Origin: JADJYF01 sp965278995
Lineage (GTDB): Bacteria; Pseudomonadota; Gammaproteobacteria; Ga0077536
Direction: 5' to 3'
Assembly (NCBI GenBank): GCA_965278995.1
Contig: OZ257136.1
Coordinates: 930,001 to 994,000 of the forward strand
Length of the DNA stretch: 64,000 bases
The translations under genes and the position numbers were made by a program. This document shows, piece by piece, positions 9,999 through 19,227 of the stretch (the stretch's first letter is position 1; each line of letters starts with the position of its first letter). The notes under the pieces are model-generated. The model searched no databases and was not told where the DNA came from. It saw nothing but the letters and a program-made list of their open reading frames with translations.

Positions 9999-12900
9999 CC
10001 AATCTGAGCGCGAACGAGGTGCTGCAAGAGGACACCGAACGCGATTTGACCAACATCGTGTTGAGCGACTTCGGCAATGGCAGCTTCACAGCGCGTTTGA
10101 CCCTGTCCAACCTCAGTGCCGGCGTCTTCACCACCGCTACGGCAGGTGCTTCGACCTCTACGTTTTCATCCGGCGTATGGTCGGTCAATGGCTCGCTTGC
10201 CGCGGTGAATGCATTACTCGCTGCTGTCAGTTTCAAGCCCGCGTCCAATTTCTACGGCACTGTCACCATCGAAACTTACGTTTCGAATGGCGTCGACCCC
10301 GCGCAGACAGGGACCAAACTGGTAACGATAGTCCCGGTCAACGACGCGCCGACCGCTTCGCTCCTGACCGCGGGCGAACTCTATATCGAAGACACGCCGC
10401 GCAATCTGAAGAATATCGTTGTGTCGGACGTCGACAGTGCGAATGTCACGGTGACGCTGACTTTGTCAAATTTTGCCGCTGGAACACTCTCGACGGCGGT
10501 GTCCGGAGCAGTCACGTCGACGTTCTCGGCGGGCGTCTGGACGGCCAGCGGTGCGCGCGCCAATGTCAATGAACTGTTGGCCAGCGTGACGTTCCATCCG
10601 GCGGCGAACTTCAACAGCAATTTCATGCTGGCGGCAAGCATATCCGATGGCATCGCGTCTGCGATAAACGGTTCGAAGCTGTTCTCCGGCATAGCAGTCA
10701 ACGACGCGCCGACCGGCACTAACTTGTCGACCGCTGAATCCTATACCCAGGGCGTGCCGTTGAATCTGGCAAATATCGTCATCAACGATGTCGATAGCAC
10801 CGCTGTAGTCGCGACTTTGACCTTGTCGAATATCGCTGCCGGAGCGCTGTCGACCGCGACGTCGGGTACAGTGACCTCGACATTTCTGGCCGGAGTGTGG
10901 TCGGCTGTCGGTCCTGTGGCTAATGTCAACGCTCTGCTGGCAGGCGTCAGTTTCACCTCTGCTGCAGGTTTCGACGACAACCTCAGCATCGCGACAATGA
11001 TTTCCGATGGCATTTCCGCGCCGACCCTGGGAACCAAGCAGCTGACCGGGATCGCAGTGGCTTCTGCGCCAACTGCAACAAACCTGTCGGCGCCGGAGAC
11101 CTACAGCGAAGACACGCCGCGCAATCTGACCGATATCGTCGTCAGTGACAGTGACAGTGCCACGGTGACGGCGACGCTCACACTGTCAAATCTGTCTGCC
11201 GGTACGCTCTCGACCGGATCTTCCGGTTCGGTCACGTCGACTTTTTCGAGTGGCGAGTGGAGAGCGAGCGGTGCGCTTGCCAATGTGAATGCGCTGCTGG
11301 CAGCAGTGGCGTTCAATCCGGCGCCTAACTTCAATGGCGGCTTTAGCATTGCAAGCATGGTATCCGACGGCGTGACGCCGGCAATTACCGGAAGCAAAAC
11401 GTTCATCGGAACTGCCGTCAATGACGCACCGGTACTGAGCGGCATGGGCGGCACCGTGCAGGCAACGGCTGGTGGTAGCGCTGTCGCTATCGATACCAGC
11501 ATCACGCTGAGCGACGTCGACAACACTACGATGGCCAGTGTGGCTGTCGCGATCAGCGGTGGCTTCGCCGCCGGTGACCGCCTCAACTTTACGTCGCAGA
11601 ACGGCATCTCCGGCAATTTTGTCGGCAGCACCGGTGTCTTGAATTTGAGTGGTACAGCGACGATCGCCAATTATCTGACTGCGCTGCAGTCGATCACGTT
11701 TCAGACCACCAGTACGGTCGCGGGCAACCGCACTATCGCTTTCCAGGCCAGCGACGGCAGCGCGACCAGTGCGTCGATAACTGCCGCGACCGTCACAGTT
11801 GCGGTTGCCGTCGATAGTGGCGGCGCGCTTGCAAGCATCATCAATCTGGCTAATCTGAACGGCGCGCAAGGCTTGAAGCTGAACGGTATCCGCGGCAGTT
11901 CATCGCCGGGCTTCGGCGATTTTCTTGGCTACACCATCGCCGGCACCGGCGATGTCAACCGTGATGGCTATGCCGATCTGATCGTCGGTTCGCGCGATGG
12001 CGAACGACTGACAGAATCGCCTGCAGTCAACAAAGGCCGTGCCTTCGTTGTCTTCGGTGGTAGTGCCGCACATTTGGCCACTTTGGCCAATGGCACGGCG
12101 GGATTTGACCTCAACCTGCTGAACGGCACGCAGGGCATCGCGTTGACCGGTGCGGCGTCGAACGGACGTTTCAGCAACAACGTTGACGGCGGTGGCGACC
12201 ATAACGGCGATGGCATTGCCGACATTCTGACCAGCGAGCAGAACTTCGCTGGCGGCAACAGCAATGGGTATGTGATTTACGGCGACAGCACGACCAACGG
12301 CATCAACGGCAATGGTCTGGGCGGTTTGAACAATCTGCTGGTGACGCAGTTGATAGGCAGCAATACCAGCGGCGCCAACGACGTCAACAGCGATGGCGTC
12401 GATGACGGCTTGCAGCTGGGTGGTTTGCTGGCGCCCTTGCAGGGCACCTCGATAGCGAACGGGGGCGACCTCGACAATGATGGTATCGATGACATCGTGG
12501 TTGGTAATGCCGAGCGCGACACGACGCGCGGTACCGATTCGGGTGAAGCGTTCGTGGTGTTCGGTGCGAGCAGCGCGACGTTGGATGGATTGAACGCGCT
12601 GGGCACGGCCAACGGCACCAATGTGTTGTCGTTCTTTGGTCAGGGCGCGAGCGATTTCACCGGTTTCGGGGTGAGCGGTCTGGGTGATATCGACCATGAC
12701 GGTTTCGACGATTTCGCGCTCGGTGCGACGGGCCTGGCGCAGGACGGCAAAGTGTATGTGGTGTTCGGCGACACGCGCTCGAATCTGGCGAGTCTGGCCA
12801 GTGCGGTGAATACGAGCGGTTTCAATGCGACCTTGAACGGGGCGAATGGCTTCCGTTTGGTCACGCCGCCGTTCGCGCCGTTTGGCAATCTGCAGACCGG

Positions 12901-14032
12901 TGCGCAGCTGTCGGCGATAGGCGATTTCAACGGCGACATGATTGATGACTTTGCGGTGAGCTCGGCCGGGATCAGCATTGGCTTCGTGATTTTCGGCAAA
13001 GCGGGCGGGTTCACGAGCACGATTGATTTGACGGCTGTGATGAACACGCGGGTCGGCGGCTTCGCGATTGCGGCCGGGTTGAGCGACATTGCCGGGGCGG
13101 GTGATGTGAACGGCGACGGTCTGGCGGATGTGATCGTGGGCTCGCTCGGTTCGAACGAAGCGTACGTGTTGTATGGCACGAGCAATATTGCGGGATTGGT
13201 GCGCAATGTCGCGGCGTATTCGACGACGATGGTTGATTTGACCGATGGGGCATCGTTCAACGGCAGCGGGTTGACGCTGCAGAGCGGTGGCTATTTGAAC
13301 GGCAAGGGCCTGCTGCTGGACGGTGTGGCGTCGTCGAGCGCGGGTGCGGCAGTCGATGGCATCGGCGATTTCAACGGCGACGGCTTCGATGACATCGCGG
13401 TGGGTGCGTTCAATGCGACGACGGCGACGTCGATAGGCAATCCGGCCGGGCAGGCGTATGTGGTGTATGGCGCCGACTATGGTGCTGCGGGTGCCGGGCT
13501 GGCGAGTCAGACAGCGACGGCGGGCAGCCAGGTGCTGCGAGGCGGAGCCGGTGTGAACGCGCTGTCGAGCGGCGGTTTCAGCGGGGTCGGGCATACGGCC
13601 GGTGCGGGCAACGATGTGATCCGGGTGAACGGGACGGAGTTCGGCGTCAATGGCGGCGGCGGTCTCGACATTCTGACGCCGGATGCGAATGGCATCAGCT
13701 TGAACTTCGATGCGCTGACGAACAAGAACCTGTATGCGAACATCGAGCAGATCCAGCTCGACGGATTTGGGGCCAACACTGTGCAGCTGGATTTACGCGA
13801 CGTGCTGGAGATGAGCGGGTCGATGAACGAGCTGCTGGTGACGGGTGACAACGGGACGGACACGGTCCAATCGAGCGGGCAGGGCTGGCTGGCCAATGGC
13901 ACGACCAGTCGCAGTGTGTTGATAGACGATACCGGATTGACGTCGTCGTTGACCTTCAATGTGTACAGTCATGCGGCGAGCCACGCGAACTTGCTCATCG
14001 AACAAGGCCTCAATCAATCCATCATCAGCTGA
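9992..14032 (+). CDS. Second repeat/FG-GAP surface protein, N-terminus disrupted
   Basis: The protein has 1,346 residues from ATG 9992. Four tandem units of about 118 residues (pattern TNLSAxExYxEDTPRNLxNIVVSD, TLSNLSAGxLSTATSG, NVNALLAxVxF) cover roughly residues 1-470. One different cadherin-like unit follows (~475-610), then an FG-GAP domain and Gly-rich tail almost identical to the end of the first giant gene. There is no signal peptide or LEPR-type start at 9992, and the frame is closed by a stop at 9935. The natural start is therefore probably the RBS-equipped ATG at 9924 in another frame. It may be a decayed paralogue, a deletion derivative, or an expressed gene with a sequencing error near 9990. 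A shared-motif promoter lies about 270 bp upstream. The bidirectional terminator at 14064-14091 closes the gene. Confidence 0.85.
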   Translation: MVTNLSANEVLQEDTERDLTNIVLSDFGNGSFTARLTLSNLSAGVFTTATAGASTSTFSSGVWSVNGSLAAVNALLAAVSFKPASNFYGTVTIETYVSNGVDPAQTGTKLVTIVPVNDAPTASLLTAGELYIEDTPRNLKNIVVSDVDSANVTVTLTLSNFAAGTLSTAVSGAVTSTFSAGVWTASGARANVNELLASVTFHPAANFNSNFMLAASISDGIASAINGSKLFSGIAVNDAPTGTNLSTAESYTQGVPLNLANIVINDVDSTAVVATLTLSNIAAGALSTATSGTVTSTFLAGVWSAVGPVANVNALLAGVSFTSAAGFDDNLSIATMISDGISAPTLGTKQLTGIAVASAPTATNLSAPETYSEDTPRNLTDIVVSDSDSATVTATLTLSNLSAGTLSTGSSGSVTSTFSSGEWRASGALANVNALLAAVAFNPAPNFNGGFSIASMVSDGVTPAITGSKTFIGTAVNDAPVLSGMGGTVQATAGGSAVAIDTSITLSDVDNTTMASVAVAISGGFAAGDRLNFTSQNGISGNFVGSTGVLNLSGTATIANYLTALQSITFQTTSTVAGNRTIAFQASDGSATSASITAATVTVAVAVDSGGALASIINLANLNGAQGLKLNGIRGSSSPGFGDFLGYTIAGTGDVNRDGYADLIVGSRDGERLTESPAVNKGRAFVVFGGSAAHLATLANGTAGFDLNLLNGTQGIALTGAASNGRFSNNVDGGGDHNGDGIADILTSEQNFAGGNSNGYVIYGDSTTNGINGNGLGGLNNLLVTQLIGSNTSGANDVNSDGVDDGLQLGGLLAPLQGTSIANGGDLDNDGIDDIVVGNAERDTTRGTDSGEAFVVFGASSATLDGLNALGTANGTNVLSFFGQGASDFTGFGVSGLGDIDHDGFDDFALGATGLAQDGKVYVVFGDTRSNLASLASAVNTSGFNATLNGANGFRLVTPPFAPFGNLQTGAQLSAIGDFNGDMIDDFAVSSAGISIGFVIFGKAGGFTSTIDLTAVMNTRVGGFAIAAGLSDIAGAGDVNGDGLADVIVGSLGSNEAYVLYGTSNIAGLVRNVAAYSTTMVDLTDGASFNGSGLTLQSGGYLNGKGLLLDGVASSSAGAAVDGIGDFNGDGFDDIAVGAFNATTATSIGNPAGQAYVVYGADYGAAGAGLASQTATAGSQVLRGGAGVNALSSGGFSGVGHTAGAGNDVIRVNGTEFGVNGGGGLDILTPDANGISLNFDALTNKNLYANIEQIQLDGFGANTVQLDLRDVLEMSGSMNELLVTGDNGTDTVQSSGQGWLANGTTSRSVLIDDTGLTSSLTFNVYSHAASHANLLIEQGLNQSIIS
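12131..14019 (+). repeat. Long direct repeat, copy B (FG-GAP 3' half)
   Basis: Partner of 7580-9468, with only two differences seen by eye over 1,889 bp. It ends a few codons before the stop, where the tails read LNQSLIS in copy A and LNQSIIS in copy B with different codons. Confidence 0.92.
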
Positions 14033-14063
14033 GCACGCTGTCTACCACCCCCCGACCAAAGAA

Positions 14064-14091
14064 AAGGCCCCTGCATCGCTGCAGGGGCCTT
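14064..14091. terminator. Bidirectional rho-independent-type hairpin
   Basis: A perfect 12-bp stem (AAGGCCCCTGCA / TGCAGGGGCCTT) with a TCGC loop. It sits 31 nt after the stop of the + strand gene and 71 nt after the stop of the convergent - strand gene. The flanks are only weakly T-rich, so it is best read as a shared convergent terminator. Confidence 0.8.
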
Positions 14092-14162
14092 CATGTCGGA
14101 GCTCAGTCTCAGGCTAAGCAGTCTTGGACTGCGGGTGCCTCACACTTGTCTCATCTCTGGGC

Positions 14163-15056
14163 TTAACCCTGCTGCTTGTTGCGACGAGCGCGCAGCCCGC
14201 CCAGCAAGCCGAGGCCCAGACCCATCAGCGCTACGGTACCCGGTTCCGGCACGCGATCCGCCGAGAACAGGAAGGTCGAGTTCATCTGCGCTTCAAAATC
14301 GCAGATTTCCAGACCGCCGCAAGCGAAGTTGTTGATAGCATCCGAACCGAAGTACGGGACTACCGCCGTGCTGTTAAACGTTTCCGAGGCGCGGTTGCCC
14401 GAGCCGTTGGTGTAGTCCAGGCGAAGTGCATTGTCGACCTGGAGATCGACGCCGTTAGCAGCGCTCAGGACATCGTTGGTTATGAACAGGTTGTTCTGAT
14501 AGGTCAGGTCAACCGTGATCGTTGCCGAGCCGTTGCCGAAGATGGTCGTGGTATTGCCGAAAGCCGTACCGTTGGCAGCCGACAGGGGGCCAGTCGTAGC
14601 ACTGGTCCGGCTGAACGACAGCGGCGGGACAACCGTCACGACACCACTCGTAATCAGTGTGCCGTCGGCATAACCGGTGCCGGCGATTTGATTCGCATTC
14701 ACTGGGCCAAACCACAGCTGGAAGGTACCGGCAGAAGACTGCAGGAGACTCAGGGTGTCAGCGCCGAACAGCGACGCAGTCATCGGTATCGAGAACACGG
14801 CAGTCAGCTCGCCACCCAGGATTGGGATAGAGTTGTGACCATAGATGGTGGTGCCACCCGGGTCGGTGTTCGCGATACCACCCGCCAGTGCGTTATCAGC
14901 CAGGAAATTACCCAAGCTGCTACCGAGGCTGGTGAGGAAGGTCGACGACGCGATATTGCCGGTACCGGTGGGGTCGATCTGTATGCCACCGGCAGTCGCG
15001 GTGCCTGCCGTTGCTGCGCCGAGAACGATGGCGGCGCTGAGAAGTGTCTTTTTCAT
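14163..15056 (-). CDS. PEP-CTERM sorting-domain protein (exosortase substrate)
   Basis: The protein has 297 residues. The start is the ATG at 15056 (MKKTLLSAAIVLGAATAGTA, a clear signal peptide), with GGAG about 8 nt upstream; an in-frame upstream extension lacks support. The C-terminus is a textbook PEP-CTERM signal: VPEPGTVALMG, a short hydrophobic helix, then the basic end RARRNKQQG. Such proteins are exported by Sec, cut by exosortase and retained in the surface/EPS matrix. The mature part is Gly/Ala/Thr/Asn-rich with a few Cys (CGGLEICDFE). It vaguely recalls flocculation-associated PepA proteins, but I would not assign that name. It carries a sigma-54 promoter, as is known for PEP-CTERM genes controlled by PrsK/PrsR/RpoN. 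The gene converges on the giant-protein gene and adjoins the XrtA operon. Confidence 0.92.
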   Translation of the reverse strand: MKKTLLSAAIVLGAATAGTATAGGIQIDPTGTGNIASSTFLTSLGSSLGNFLADNALAGGIANTDPGGTTIYGHNSIPILGGELTAVFSIPMTASLFGADTLSLLQSSAGTFQLWFGPVNANQIAGTGYADGTLITSGVVTVVPPLSFSRTSATTGPLSAANGTAFGNTTTIFGNGSATITVDLTYQNNLFITNDVLSAANGVDLQVDNALRLDYTNGSGNRASETFNSTAVVPYFGSDAINNFACGGLEICDFEAQMNSTFLFSADRVPEPGTVALMGLGLGLLGGLRARRNKQQG

Positions 15057-15115
15057 GGATAGCTCCGTACAAGCTGCGTTGTTATCAAATGGGATAATTG
15101 CCCTGCGCCTCACTT

Positions 15116-15131
15116 AGCATAGTCTGTGCCA
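15116..15131 (-). promoter_or_regulatory. Sigma-54 (-24/-12) promoter of the PEP-CTERM gene
   Basis: On the - strand the sequence is TGGCACAGACTATGCT: GG, ten bases, then GC, matching the RpoN consensus TGGCAC-N5-TTGCA except at the first T of the -12 box. It lies about 60 nt upstream of the ATG at 15056. An activator bound further upstream (15.14-15.4 kb) would be required. Confidence 0.75.
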
Positions 15132-15587
15132 TTCCATAAAACTCATTTTAAATCAGGCAGATGAAATCCGCCCCGGTTAATTCTTCGCATCCCAGGCGCG
15201 CAATCTGTAAAGTTTGCTGACAGCAGCAACGGCCCGACTGTGACGGCATCTCGATAAAGCGCCAGCGAGCTCCCGGGTGATTCTATGTTTATTTATGAAA
15301 AACATAATGTTAGTTCATCTCTGCAGTGCCGCAATCGAGTGTAAACAATTCAAGAAGTCGGCGTTGGAGCAAGCTGATTTCCGATCCGGAACAGGCTCTG
15401 ACCAGGTCGTCATCGAGCCGATCGACGGCGCTTGCTGGCGTCCTCTGGCCGGACGAGAAGACCATCAGATCCCCGCTATCCGGCCGCTAGCACGGTCGCG
15501 GCCGCAACGCGCACTCTGACCTAACCGTCGCGACGAGGTGCGCGCTTATAATGTATCCCAGCCTCACCCCACGGAGTTGCCCAGCGC
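15132..15587. other. Intergenic region between PEP-CTERM gene and prsT
   Basis: No convincing gene. Going right it holds the upstream (activator) side of the sigma-54 promoter, then an AT-rich inverted repeat TATGTTT (15284-15290) / AAACATA (15300-15306) separated by 9 nt in otherwise GC-rich DNA. A consensus -10 box TATAAT lies at 15547-15552, 35 nt before prsT, without a recognisable -35. The inverted repeat could be an operator for either divergent transcript. Confidence 0.5.
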
Positions 15588-18368
15588 ATGATGAACCCGG
15601 CCAGGACCTTGCGGAACGCGGCGAGCGCACTTATCGGCTGCCTGGTGTTGACCCTCGTTGCCTGCGGCAATGTCGATGAATCGCTGGAGCAAATGCTGGC
15701 TGACGCTGATGCCAGCTGGCAGAAAGGCGAAGTCAACGCTGCACTTTTGATCTTGAAAGCAGCGACGCAGCGCTATCCCGATGCCGTGGAGGCGCGCGAG
15801 CAGCTGGCTGAAATGTATTTACGCCTGTCGAATCATGTTGCGGCGCAGAAGGAAATCGATAAGGCCGCCGAGCGAGGACTCGATAAAAAACGCGTAGAAC
15901 TGCTGACCATTCGTGCCACCTTGCTCCGTGGCGATGTCCCGGTCGCGCTGGCGAAATTCGAAACGGATGCAGCCATTGAGCAGGACCCGGCCTTGCGCGC
16001 TTTACACGCGGAAATCCTCATGGCCGCCGGCAAGGTCGACCGCGCCTTCGATTTATTCACAGCCGCCGCAGCCGAGCCCGACGCGCCAGCGCTGGCATTC
16101 CTCGGGCTGGCCCGGATCCATGCCACGCGCGGCGAACTCATTACTGCCCGCAGCTATCTGACTCAAGCACTCACGCTCGACCCGCGCAATCCGAGCATCT
16201 ACATGCTGCTGGCGGAAGTGGCCGATAGAGAAGGCAAATCAGACGAAGCCAGAACGGCAGTCGATCAAGCTGCGAAATGGAATCCGCTATCTCTCGGCCC
16301 GCCGCTGGCCCGCGTGCGTATTCTGCTCAAGAGCAAGCAATACGAAAAAGCGCGCGCCGAACTGGCAGCGCTCGACAAGAAAGCGCCGAAAAGTCCGATA
16401 GTTGCCTATTACAAGGGTCTGGTCGCGTACATGGCGGCTGATTACGAAGTCGCCGAAAACGAATTCCGCGAAGTCTTGAGTATGGCGCCAAGCCATACCT
16501 TGTCGCAGCTCTACATGGGTTTTCTGATGTACCGGAAGAACAATCTGGAGCAGGCCGAAAGCTTTCTCACCTTGTACTGGCAAGCACATCCGGACTACGT
16601 GCCGGCGACGAAGTTGCTGGCTTCCATTCAGATCAAGCGCAAGAAACCTCAGGAAGCGCTGAAAACGCTGGCTGACATCGGCGCCGATGCCGATGGCGAA
16701 ATGCTCGGTCTGCGTGCCAATGCCTATTTCGCGACGGGCAATACCGAGGCGGGCATCAACTCGCTGCAGGCGGCGGTCTCCGCCGCACCGGACAACGGCA
16801 ATTTGAAGACAGCCCTGGTGCTCAACAAAGCGCAACTCGGCATGGTCGACGAAGCGATCGCGCTGCTCGGGCCGGAAGCGGCCGTGGATCAGACCATGAC
16901 CCGGCGCGAATCGCTGCTGCTGTATACCTATCTGACGCGCCAGGATTGGGACAAAGCCATCGAAGTCGGACTGGAGATGCAGAAGAAGTTCGGCCTGGAT
17001 CCGGCCCTGTTGAATGCACTAGGCACCGCTTATATCGGCAAAAAGGAGCCCGAGAAAGCGAAAACACTGATGCTGCAGGCACTCGAAGCGAGCCCTGAGA
17101 CGCCGACATTCCTGCGCAATCTGGCCATGCTCGAGCTGAATGCCGGCAACCTCGACGTCGCCCAGGGGTATATCGATCGCGCACTGAAGAGCGAACCCGA
17201 CGATGCCGGTACGTTGACGCTGGCGGGGCTGGCCGCGGCGTCCCGCCGCGAGTTCGACCGCGCTGCGGAATTCTATGAGCGCGCACGTGCCGTCAATCCT
17301 CAAGCGCTCGAAGCGCGGTCACAGCTGGCGTCTCACTACGTCCGTACCCAGAACTACCCCAAGGCGGTCGAAGTAGCGACCGAGGCGCTCGAACTTAATC
17401 CCGGCGGTTTGCCGGCGATGCTCGATCTTGGCCACGGCCTGCGCGGTACCGGCCAGCTCGACGCGGCAGAGAAGCTGGCGCGCAGCGCCTTGAAAAGTTT
17501 CCCCGACTCGCCCAAGGTCCAGTTTCTACTGGGTACCATTCTGTTCGAGCGCGGCCAGGCGCCGGAGGCCGAAGCGCAGCTGCTGGCCGCGGACAAGGGT
17601 CTGCCCAGCAACGCCGACGTCAAAGTGGCACTGGCCAAAGCAGTACTCGCGCGCGGCGGCTTGTCTCTCGCTGTCGAACCGATACTGGGCGCGATTGAGC
17701 AGCTCGAAGGCAAATCGGCACGACTACTGGCATTGCGCGGCGACCTGGCGAGCGCACAGGATGATCCGGCGACGGCCACGACGTTCTACGAGGCCGCCCG
17801 TAAACTCGACGACAGCGATGGCTGGGCAGTCAATGAGGCCCTGGCGCTGGCCAAAAACGGCCGAGGGGAAGACGCGGTCGCCTTGCTGAAGGCGCGTATC
17901 GAGGCCCACCCCGAGTCAGTGCAGTCACGGTTTTATCTGGCCCAGATCTTTGAGCGACTCGGTCGCGGGGTCGAGGCCGCCGCTGCCTATGAGAAAGTGC
18001 TCGAACTCGCGCCGGACAATGCCATCGCGTTGAACAATCTGGCCCTGTTGCAACTCGAAGCGGGTAACGACGGTGCAGTTGCCTCAGCCGAGCGTGCCTA
18101 TGCGTTGGCTCCGGAAAATCCAGCTATCGCCGATACGTATGGCTGGGTGATGCTGAACCGTGGCAAAGCCGAAGGTGCCCTGGACGCGCTGCGCTCGGCG
18201 GCGGAGGCGGCGCCTGACGACGGTGATATCAATTTTCACTTTGCGGTGGCGCTGGCGCGTTCCGGCAACACCGGTGCTGCCCTGCAGGCCCTCGAACGCG
18301 CCCTCAAAGGCGGCGAGTTTCCGTCGCGTGCGGCGGCGGATGACTTGCACCGGCAACTGCAGCCCTAG
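15588..18368 (+). CDS. prsT: XrtA/PEP-CTERM system TPR lipoprotein PrsT
   Basis: The protein has 926 residues. The N-terminus has a signal peptide ending in a lipobox (LTLVAC, Cys at about residue 26), so it is probably an outer-membrane or periplasmic lipoprotein. The rest is continuous TPR repeats (for example AxxxYxxALxxxPDN-type helices, TPR signatures ending in LDPRNPS, LNPGGLP, SEPDDAG, LAPDNAI). Length and position at the head of an XrtA operon match the PrsT family, a TPR protein found only beside exosortase A. In related EPS systems TPR proteins scaffold the export machinery; a direct role here is inferred. The start ATG at 15588 is followed by a second ATG and has a GGAG box 12 nt upstream. 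Confidence 0.9.
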   Translation: MMNPARTLRNAASALIGCLVLTLVACGNVDESLEQMLADADASWQKGEVNAALLILKAATQRYPDAVEAREQLAEMYLRLSNHVAAQKEIDKAAERGLDKKRVELLTIRATLLRGDVPVALAKFETDAAIEQDPALRALHAEILMAAGKVDRAFDLFTAAAAEPDAPALAFLGLARIHATRGELITARSYLTQALTLDPRNPSIYMLLAEVADREGKSDEARTAVDQAAKWNPLSLGPPLARVRILLKSKQYEKARAELAALDKKAPKSPIVAYYKGLVAYMAADYEVAENEFREVLSMAPSHTLSQLYMGFLMYRKNNLEQAESFLTLYWQAHPDYVPATKLLASIQIKRKKPQEALKTLADIGADADGEMLGLRANAYFATGNTEAGINSLQAAVSAAPDNGNLKTALVLNKAQLGMVDEAIALLGPEAAVDQTMTRRESLLLYTYLTRQDWDKAIEVGLEMQKKFGLDPALLNALGTAYIGKKEPEKAKTLMLQALEASPETPTFLRNLAMLELNAGNLDVAQGYIDRALKSEPDDAGTLTLAGLAAASRREFDRAAEFYERARAVNPQALEARSQLASHYVRTQNYPKAVEVATEALELNPGGLPAMLDLGHGLRGTGQLDAAEKLARSALKSFPDSPKVQFLLGTILFERGQAPEAEAQLLAADKGLPSNADVKVALAKAVLARGGLSLAVEPILGAIEQLEGKSARLLALRGDLASAQDDPATATTFYEAARKLDDSDGWAVNEALALAKNGRGEDAVALLKARIEAHPESVQSRFYLAQIFERLGRGVEAAAAYEKVLELAPDNAIALNNLALLQLEAGNDGAVASAERAYALAPENPAIADTYGWVMLNRGKAEGALDALRSAAEAAPDDGDINFHFAVALARSGNTGAALQALERALKGGEFPSRAAADDLHRQLQP

Positions 18369-18477
18369 CAAGGTGCTCGCGGCAGCGCTGGTCGGGGCCC
18401 GCTATGGCCGCCGGTCAATTATTCATGCGGTTTATCGTTTTTGCTGATAAAGTGTTGAGCACAATGACTTATTATCT

Positions 18478-18501
18478 GTACACTTCAGAGTACACTTCAG
18501 C
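18478..18501 (+). repeat. 12-nt direct tandem repeat upstream of export gene
   Basis: GTACACTTCAGA followed immediately by GTACACTTCAGC, ending 36 nt before the preferred start at 18538. An AT-rich TTATTATCT lies just upstream (18469-18477). A dimer operator or leader element for the export/polymerisation operon is possible. Confidence 0.5.
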
Positions 18502-18537
18502 ATGTTTCACCATCATTCGGACGGAAAGGACAGGACG

Positions 18538-19188
18538 ATGAGGAAAGCACTCCAAGCATCTGCGTTGCGGTTCCTGACAGGTCTGCTGGTCGTCGCCACG
18601 GGCTTGTCGGGGTGTTCCAGCCTGAGCCGGATCCCATTCGTCAATCCGCACGACGATGCGCCGCCAACCGCGAACAGCGATGATTACACCTATATCATCG
18701 GCCCGGGCGATAATTTGAATGTGTTCGTCTGGCGCAATCCTGAGCTGACCAGCTCGGTTGCCGTACGCCCGGACGGCAAATTCTCGACGCCGCTGGTCGA
18801 GGACCTGCAAGCCAGCGGCAAAACCCCGACGCAGTTGGCGCGCGAGATCGAAAAGAAACTTGGCGAATATATTCGCGATCCGCTGGTCACTGTCACTATC
18901 GGCGGATTCAGCGGCGAATATGACGAACAGGTTCGTGTCGTTGGTGAAGCGACCGAACCGCAGGCGCTGCAGTTTCGCCGCAACATGACCGTTCTAGATG
19001 TCATGATCGCAGTCGGCGGATTGACTGAGTTTGCTGCGGGCAACCGCGCTTCGATTGTCCGCACTTCCGGCAAAGGCCACGAACAATATGCGGTGCGTCT
19101 CGAAGATCTCGTCAAGGACGGCGACATCGACGCCAATGTTGCCATGCAGCCCGGCGATATATTGATTATCCCGGAAGCCTGGTTCTGA
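18538..19188 (+). CDS. XrtA-associated polysaccharide export lipoprotein (Wza-like)
   Basis: The protein has 216 residues from ATG 18538, which has GGAAAGGA about 8 nt upstream; an in-frame ATG at 18502 has none and would place His-rich residues before the signal. Signal peptide and lipobox (GLSGC) are followed by the Poly_export domain (YIIGPGDNLNVFVWRNPELTS, VRPDGKFSTPLVEDLQASG) and a SLBB-type beta-grasp segment (VRVVGEATEPQALQF). The family forms or feeds the outer-membrane channel for exopolysaccharide. It heads an operon with the chain-length protein 39 nt downstream. Its short length suits the EpsE/PEP-CTERM subgroup rather than full-length Wza. Confidence 0.92.
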   Translation: MRKALQASALRFLTGLLVVATGLSGCSSLSRIPFVNPHDDAPPTANSDDYTYIIGPGDNLNVFVWRNPELTSSVAVRPDGKFSTPLVEDLQASGKTPTQLAREIEKKLGEYIRDPLVTVTIGGFSGEYDEQVRVVGEATEPQALQFRRNMTVLDVMIAVGGLTEFAAGNRASIVRTSGKGHEQYAVRLEDLVKDGDIDANVAMQPGDILIIPEAWF

Positions 19189-19227
19189 GCCTGACGCACC
19201 TCCCGACGGAACGGCGTTGAAACCGGC

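Noticed and set aside
15277..15519. 80-codon + strand ORF in the PEP-CTERM/prsT spacer
   Set aside because: No RBS and no family resemblance; region looks regulatory.
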